Below are positions 58,092 to 64,000 of a DNA stretch of 64,000 bases, piece after piece. Origin of the DNA: Physella acuta (taxonomy: Eukaryota > Mollusca > Gastropoda > Physidae); the NCBI RefSeq assembly GCF_028476545.1, contig NW_026731571.1, positions 558,001 to 622,000 on the forward strand. Reading direction: 5' to 3'. The translations under genes and the position numbers were made by a program. The notes beneath the pieces were generated by a model. The model was given only the letters and a program-made list of their open reading frames with translations. It did no database searches and was not told the origin of the DNA. Each line of letters starts with the position of its first letter. Position 1 is the stretch's first letter.

Positions 58092-58298
58092 CAGAGGCTT
58101 AGCGGGGGGGGGGGGGGGGGGGGGGGGGGCAGGGGGGTTACATATGTCCCCGGGCGCCGACCTTAGGGGGCGCCAAAATGGGTTGTAAAAATAAATTAAA
58201 ATCTCATTTTAGCTGTATTTTTGCATTATAAATAGTTTGAGGGGGGTGCCAAATTGAAAGTTTGTCCCAGGGCGCCGGGAAGGGTCGCTACGCCTCTG
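58092..58298. mobile_element. hAT-like MITE, family A copy 3, with 8-bp TSD
   Basis: It starts CAGAGGCTTAGCG and ends CGCTACGCCTCTG. GCTAAAAC is duplicated exactly at 58084-58091 and 58299-58306. It is in the opposite orientation to copies 1 and 2: G-rich on the plus strand, with GGCGCCGACCTTAGGGGGCG. Confidence 0.85.
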
Positions 58299-58498
58299 GC
58301 TAAAACTTTTTGAACAAAAGCTCTCATTTACTGAATCTATTTTTAGAATCACTTGCAGGTATGGGCCTGCTTGTTACTGACTGGTTGTAAAATATGAGTT
58401 AGGTCATGTGACATATCTAAGCAAGAAATAACATTGTTGATTAAAAAAATATGCAAGATGATGATTGTGTTTTGTACCTTTGATATCATTGACTAAAT

Positions 58499-61400
58499 TT
58501 GTTGTTATATGGGTCTCTATTATTTGTTGTTATATGGGTCTGTATTATTTATGGGTCTCTATTATTTGTTGTTACATGGGTCTCTATTATTTGTTGTTAT
58601 ATGGGTCTCTATTATTTGTTGTTATATGGGTCTCTATTATTTGTTGTTACATGGGTCTCTATTATTTGTTGTTATATGGGTCTGTATTATTTATGGGTCT
58701 CTATTATTTGTTGTTACATGGGTCTCTATTATTTGTTGTTATCTGGGTCTCTATTATTTGTTGTTATATGGGTCTGTATCATTTGTTGTTATATGGGTCT
58801 CTATTGTTTGTTGTTATATGGGTCTCTATTGTTTGTTGTTATATGGGTCTCTATTGTTTGTTGTTATATGGGTCTCTATTATTTGTTGTTATATGGGTCT
58901 GTATTATTTATGGGTCTCTATTATTTGTTGTTATATGGGTCTGTATTATTTATGGGTCTCTATTATTTGTTGTTATATGGGTCTCTATTATTTGTTGTTA
59001 TATGGGTCTATATCATTTGTTGTTATATGGGTCTCTATTATTTGTTGTTATATGGGTCTGTATTATTTATGGGTCTCTATTATTTGTTGTTATATGGGTC
59101 TCTATTATTTGTTGTTATATGGGTCTGTATTATTTATGGGTCTCTATTATTTGTTGTTACATGGGTCTCTATTATTTGTTGTTATATGGGTCTCTATTAT
59201 TTGTTGTTATATGGGTCTCTATTATTTGTTGTTATATGGGTCTATATCATTTGTTGTTATATGGGTCTCTATTATTTGTTGTTATATGGGTCTGTATTAT
59301 TTATGGGTCTCTATTATTTGTTGTTATATGGGTCTGTATTATTTATGGGTCTCTATTATTTGTTGTTATATGGGTCTATATCATTTGTTGTTATATGGGT
59401 CTCTATTATTTGTTGTTATATGGGTCTGTATTATTTATGGGTCTCTATTATTTGTTGTTATATGGGTCTCTATTATTTGTTGTTATATGGGTCTATATCA
59501 TTTGTTGTTATATGGGTCTATATTATTTGTTGTTATATGGGTCTCTATTATTTGTTGTTATATGGGTCTCTATTATTTGTTGTTATATGGGTCTCTATTA
59601 TTTGTTGTTATATGGGTCTATATTTTTTGTTGTTATATGGGTCTATATCATTTGTTGTTATATGGGTCTATATTATTTGTTGTTATATGGGTCTGTATTA
59701 TTTATGGGTCTCTATTATTTGTTGTTATATGGGTCTATATTATTTGTTGTTATATGGGTCTCTATTATTTGTTGTTATATGGGTCTATATCATTTGTTGT
59801 TATATGGGTCTATATTATTTGTTGTTATATGGGTCTGTATTATTTATGGGTCTCTATTATTTGTTGTTATATGGGTCTCTATTATTTGTTGTTATATGGG
59901 TCTATATCATTTGTTGTTATATGGGTCTCTATTATTTGTTGTTATATGGGTCTGTATTATTTATGGGTCTCTATTATTTGTTGTTATATGGGTCTGTATT
60001 ATTTATGGGTCTCTATTATTTGTTGTTATATGGGTCTGTATTATTTATGGGTCTCTATTATTTGTTGTTATATGGGTCTATATCATTTTTTGTTATATGG
60101 GTCTCTATTATTTGTTGTTATATGGGTCTATATCATTTGTTGTTATATGGGTCTCTATTATTTGTTGTTATATGGGTCTATATCATTTGTTGTTATATGG
60201 GTCTATATTATTTGTTGTTATATGGGTCTATATTATTTGTTGTTATATGAGTCTCTATTATTTGTTGTTATATGGGTCCATATTATTTGTTGTTATATGG
60301 GGCTCTATTATTTGTTGTTATATGGGTCTATATCATTTGTTGTTATATGGGTCTCTATTATTTGTTGTTATATGGGTCTGTATTATTTGTTGTTATATGG
60401 GTCTATATCATTTGTTGTTATATGGGTCTATATTATTTGTTGTTATATGGGTCTCTATTATTTGTTGTTATATGGGTCTATATCATTTGTTGTTATATGG
60501 GTCTCTATTATTTGTTGTTATACGGGTCTATATTATTTGTTGTTATATGGGTCTCTATTATTTGTTGTTATATGGGTCCATATTATTTGTTGTTATATGG
60601 GTCTCTATTATTTGTTGTTATATGGGTCTATATCATTTGTTGTTATATGGGTCTCTATTATTTGTTGTTATATGGGTCTGTATTATTTGTTGTTATATGG
60701 GTCTATATCATTTGTTGTTATATGGGTCTATATTATTTGTTGTTATATGGGTCTATATTATTTGTTGTTATATGGGTCTATATTATTTGTTGTTATATGG
60801 GTCTCTATTATTTGTTGTTATATGGGTCTATATCATTTGTTGTTATATGGGTCTCTATTATTTGTTGTTATATGGGTCTATATCATTTGTTGTTATATGG
60901 GTCTCTATTATTTGTTGTTATATGGGTCTATATTATTTGTTGTTATATGGGTCTATATCATTTGTTGTTATATGGGTCTCTATTATTTGTTGTTATATAG
61001 GTCTCTATTATTTGTTGTTATATGGGTCTATATTATTTGTTGTTATATGGGTCTATATTATTTGTTGTTATATGGGTCGCTATTATTTGTTGTTATATGG
61101 GTCTATATTATTTGTTGTTATATGGGTCTATATTATTTGTTGTTATATGGGTCGCTATTATTTGTTGTTATATGGGTCTCTATTATTTGTTGTTATATGG
61201 GTCCATATTATTTGTTGTTATATGGGTCTATATTATTTGTTGTTATATGGGTCTATATCATTTGTTGTTATATGGGTCTCTATTATTTGTTGTTATATGG
61301 GTCTGTATTATTTGTTGTTATATGGGTCTATATCATTTGTTGTTATATGGGTCTATATTATTTGTTGTTATATGGGTCTCTATTATTTGTTGTTATATGG

Positions 61401-61815
61401 GTCTATATCATTTGTTGTTATATGGGTCTCTATTATTTGTTGTTATATGGGTCTATATCATTTGTTGTTATATGGGTCTCTATTATTTGTTGTTATATGG
61501 GTCTATATTATTTGTTGTTATATGGGTCTATATCATTTGTTTTTATATGGGTCTCTATTATTTGTTGTTATATGGGTCTATATTATTTGTTGTTATATGG
61601 GTCTCTATTATTTGTTGTTATATGGGTCTCTATTATTTGTTGTTATATGGGTCTCTATTATTTGTTGTTATATGGGTCTCTATTATTTGTTGTTATATGG
61701 GTCTATATTATTTGTTGTTATATAGGTCTCTATTATTTGTTGTTATATGGGTCTCTATTATTTGTTGTTATATGGGTCTGTATTATTTGTTGTTATATGG
61801 GTCTATATTATTTGT
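58499..61815. repeat. 25-bp minisatellite, 3.3 kb, with a two-domain structure
   Basis: The basic unit is GTTGTTATATGGGTCTCTAT plus TATTT, about 130 copies. Main variants differ at TCTCTATT, TCTATATT, TCTATATCATT and TCTGTATT. From 58500 to about 60050 many TCTGTATT units are followed by a shortened 17-bp unit lacking GTTGTTAT. After that point no shortened units occur. Because 25 is not a multiple of three and the unit lacks stops, all three forward frames are open for hundreds of codons. The frames encode the same hydrophobic peptide in rotation and are not a gene. Confidence 0.97.
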
Positions 61816-61829
61816 TGTGTGCCTTAACT

Positions 61830-62290
61830 GAATGATGTCACAACAGACACATACAACTGAATGTTACTTAAAACATTCACTCACTGCAAAATGCAGCATC
61901 CAAGTTTAAAAAACACACAATAGTATTTTATGATGAAATACACACTTTAATTAGAATTTCAAATTGCATAGAGATCTATACACTGCCATTTGTTGACAAA
62001 TACATTAAAAATTAGAAATCTATACATAATTTTATACATACAACAGGCAAATTCTTTTCAAACACTCATCAATATTCTTATCAAATTTTATAAGCCACAT
62101 TTTTATAAAAAAAATCTGAATGTCTTATATGTCAAGCCAGTTATCAGTCATAAATGTCTGATAAGAGTTGAAGTACCTGTTATAATATGTAACATCAACA
62201 TCAATCAAATACTGCTATGTGTTTAAATATAAAGCCATTTTTTAAATCTGAAAATCACCTCCGCTTAATGCCTTAATAAAAAGTTATATT
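61830..62290. other. AT-rich spacer, no feature seen
   Basis: Nothing recognisable lies between the 25-bp array and the 66-bp repeat. Confidence 0.4.
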
Positions 62291-62299
62291 CTGGACGAT

Positions 62300-62660
62300 A
62301 GGGCAGTGGTTATGACTAGAATTAGTAGAGTACTAGTATCATTTAAGACAAGGTTACAGCTTGTAGCAGAAGGATGGTAGATTACAGTAGTTATGACTAG
62401 AGTACCATGTTAGACCATAGGTTACAATACATGTTGTATAAAGATGGTAGATTACAGTAGTTATGACTAGAGTACTAGTATCATTTTAAGACAAGGTTAC
62501 AGCTTGTAGTAGAAGGATGGTAGATTACAGTAGTTATGACTCGAGTACCATGTTAGACCATAGGTTACAGCTTGTAGTAGAAGGATGGTAGATTACAGTA
62601 GTTATGACTCGAGTACCATGTTAGACCGTAGGTTACATGTAGTATAAAGACGGTAGTTGT
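62300..62660. repeat. ~66-bp tandem repeat with two alternating variants
   Basis: Units share GGATGGTAGATTACAGTAGT, TATGACTAGAGTAC and AGGTTACAGCTTGTAGTAGA. One variant carries TAGTATCATTTAAGACA and the other CATGTTAGACCATA, giving a partly higher-order pattern. Confidence 0.9.
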
Positions 62661-62969
62661 AATAAAAACAACTAAATCTGCTTATAAATTATTAGACGCG
62701 CTAAAACTAGAACATTCTAAACAGCTGGGTTTATTATAATTCATTACATCATCACTTGTCATTAGCTGAATGACAAACAATTGCATGAGCTAGTCATTAA
62801 AGATTAATTAATGAGAGCGGTGATTGCTTTCACGTTGTTTAATTTGTCTAGACATAAATGGACAAAATGGGGCGCCATATTTAAGAGGTTACACTAAAAA
62901 ATGTTTCTGACCCGCTGATTAGGACAAGCCACAAAAAGTTATCCCATGGTATCAAGGTGTTATCAGATG

Positions 62970-63330
62970 ATAGGGGGGGGGGTCATGGCACAAGGGTGGT
63001 CAAATAATGGGGGGGGGGGGTGCATGGCATAAGGGTGAAGTCAAATGATGGGGGGGGGCATGGCATAAGGGTGAAGTCAAATGATGCGGGGTTGGGGGCA
63101 CAAGGGTGAAGTCAAATCATGTGGGGGCCCATGGCACAAGGGTGAAGTCAAATCATGTGGGGGCCCATGGCACAAGGGTGAAGTCAAATCATGTGGGGGC
63201 CCATGGCACAAGGGTGGTCAAATAATGGGGGGGGGGGTGCATGGCATAAGGGTGAAGTTAAATGATGGGGGGGGGGGGAGGGGACACCCATGGCACAAGG
63301 GTGAAGTCAAATAATGTGTGCCATGGGTTA
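62970..63330. repeat. ~38-bp G-rich minisatellite
   Basis: Units read CATGGCACAAGGGTGAAGTC, AAATNATG and a G-run of variable length or GTGGGGGCC. There are about nine units. G-runs lie on the plus strand. Confidence 0.9.
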
Positions 63331-63418
63331 AGGCAGATGATAGAGCCCATATGTAGGGTGTGAATCGTGTGATGAAGTGGATCCGGTCAAAGTGAGGAAC
63401 TGTACCTGGTACTCTACT

Positions 63419-63662
63419 CAGAGGCGTAGCGAAGGGGGCGGGGGGTGCGGACCGCACCGGGTGACACCATTTAGGGGGGGGGGGGTGACACCAAGGTAAA
63501 TAAAGAGCAAAATATACAGAGAAAAACTTGAGGGGTGGGTGCAAATCGAAAGTCTTAGGGGGGGTGCAAATGGAAAGTTTGAAAGTTTGTCCCCGGGAAG
63601 GGTCGCTACGCCTCTGGAGGTGACACCATTAAGTGCCGCACCGGGTGACACCCGACCCACTG
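63419..63662. mobile_element. hAT-like MITE, family B copy
   Basis: It starts CAGAGGCGTAGCGAAGGGGG and ends GGGTGACACCCGACCCACTG with a shortened terminus. ACTCTACT precedes and ACTCAACT follows (7 of 8 identical), a slightly decayed duplication. The interior contains an inner CGCTACGCCTCTG, as in other family B copies. Confidence 0.75.
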
Positions 63663-63844
63663 ACTCAACTACAGCCCTCTGGTTAAGGTCTCTCTGCTCC
63701 AGCAAACGTCTCATCGGGGAAGTAAGTGTTTCAATAGACGTCACAAGTTACAAGAATTCTATTCTCTAGGCACTTCAAGAACGGAATAACAAATTGCCAC
63801 GTTGCACTAGTTTTGATAACAACATGTTAACCTGAGCAACCTAT

Positions 63845-63975
63845 AATGGCCTGTTGCAACTACCAACTTGTATTTACACACATGAGAAATGACCTGTCGC
63901 AACTGTTAATTTGTATTTACACACATGAGAAATGGCATGTCACAACTATCAATTTGTATTTACACACATGAGAAG
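63845..63975. repeat. ~52-bp tandem repeat, 2.5 units
   Basis: Repeats of TGTATTTACACACATGAGAA and ATGNCNTGTCNCAACT continue almost to the right edge of the window. Confidence 0.85.
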
Positions 63976-64000
63976 TCGTCGAAGGAATGAGAATAGCCTG

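Noticed and set aside
58465-61835. Open frames of up to 1,108 codons in three forward frames
   Set aside because: They are three readings of one 25-bp satellite without stop codons. The peptides are rotations of the same hydrophobic repeat, with no splice sites, start context or family similarity.

Overview
The window is nuclear DNA from an animal. It is AT-rich, every gene is interrupted by GT-AG introns, and TEs and satellites fill the spaces. Conserved single-copy animal genes (ADF/cofilin, MKKS/BBS6, lamin B receptor, ZFYVE21), abundant AGATCTAGA-type simple sequence, a tRNA-derived SINE and many small hAT-like MITEs would suit a mollusc, perhaps a heterobranch gastropod. That placement is an impression, not a demonstration.

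Layout. 1-700 is a 27-bp minisatellite. An ADF/cofilin gene (+) runs from a start-codon exon ending at 1075 to a stop at 10525. Its 6.8-kb first intron holds a 2.3-kb minisatellite studded with consensus 5' splice sites and a 2-kb element with ~330-bp inverted ends. Tail-to-tail with it is MKKS (-, 15530-12745). Two small single-pass membrane ORFs lie just upstream on the same strand (16412-16197, and 16169-15808 across one short intron), an arrangement resembling the upstream ORFs reported for human MKKS. 16.4-23.6 kb has no recognised gene and holds MITEs, a (TA)n tract and TCTAGATC-rich DNA. Next come two tandem genes (+): a diverged sterol-reductase-like paralogue (23642-28166) that has lost both family signatures, and an intact lamin B receptor (28828-32961).

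From 36.3 to 51.3 kb two genes lie on the minus strand. One is an unrecognised 190-residue protein (41523-36281) ending in a degenerate PIP-like motif. The other is ZFYVE21 (51340-44271), whose first intron contains a PIF/Harbinger-like insertion with its empty site preserved nearby. 51.3-54.4 kb is nested repeats. A six-blade Kelch type I membrane protein (+, 54477-56777, first exon not seen) follows. 57-64 kb is mostly tandem arrays, including a 3.3-kb array of a 25-bp unit that is open in all three forward frames.

Functionally the genes are unlinked housekeeping or cell-biological genes: actin turnover, BBSome assembly, nuclear envelope and sterol metabolism, and endosome or adhesion signalling. 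The points most worth following are the MKKS upstream ORFs, the degenerate LBR tandem copy, the splice-donor minisatellite in cofilin intron 1, and the unrecognised 190-residue gene. Exon limits were read by eye from splice consensus, reading phase and remembered family sequences; no alignment or transcript data were available.
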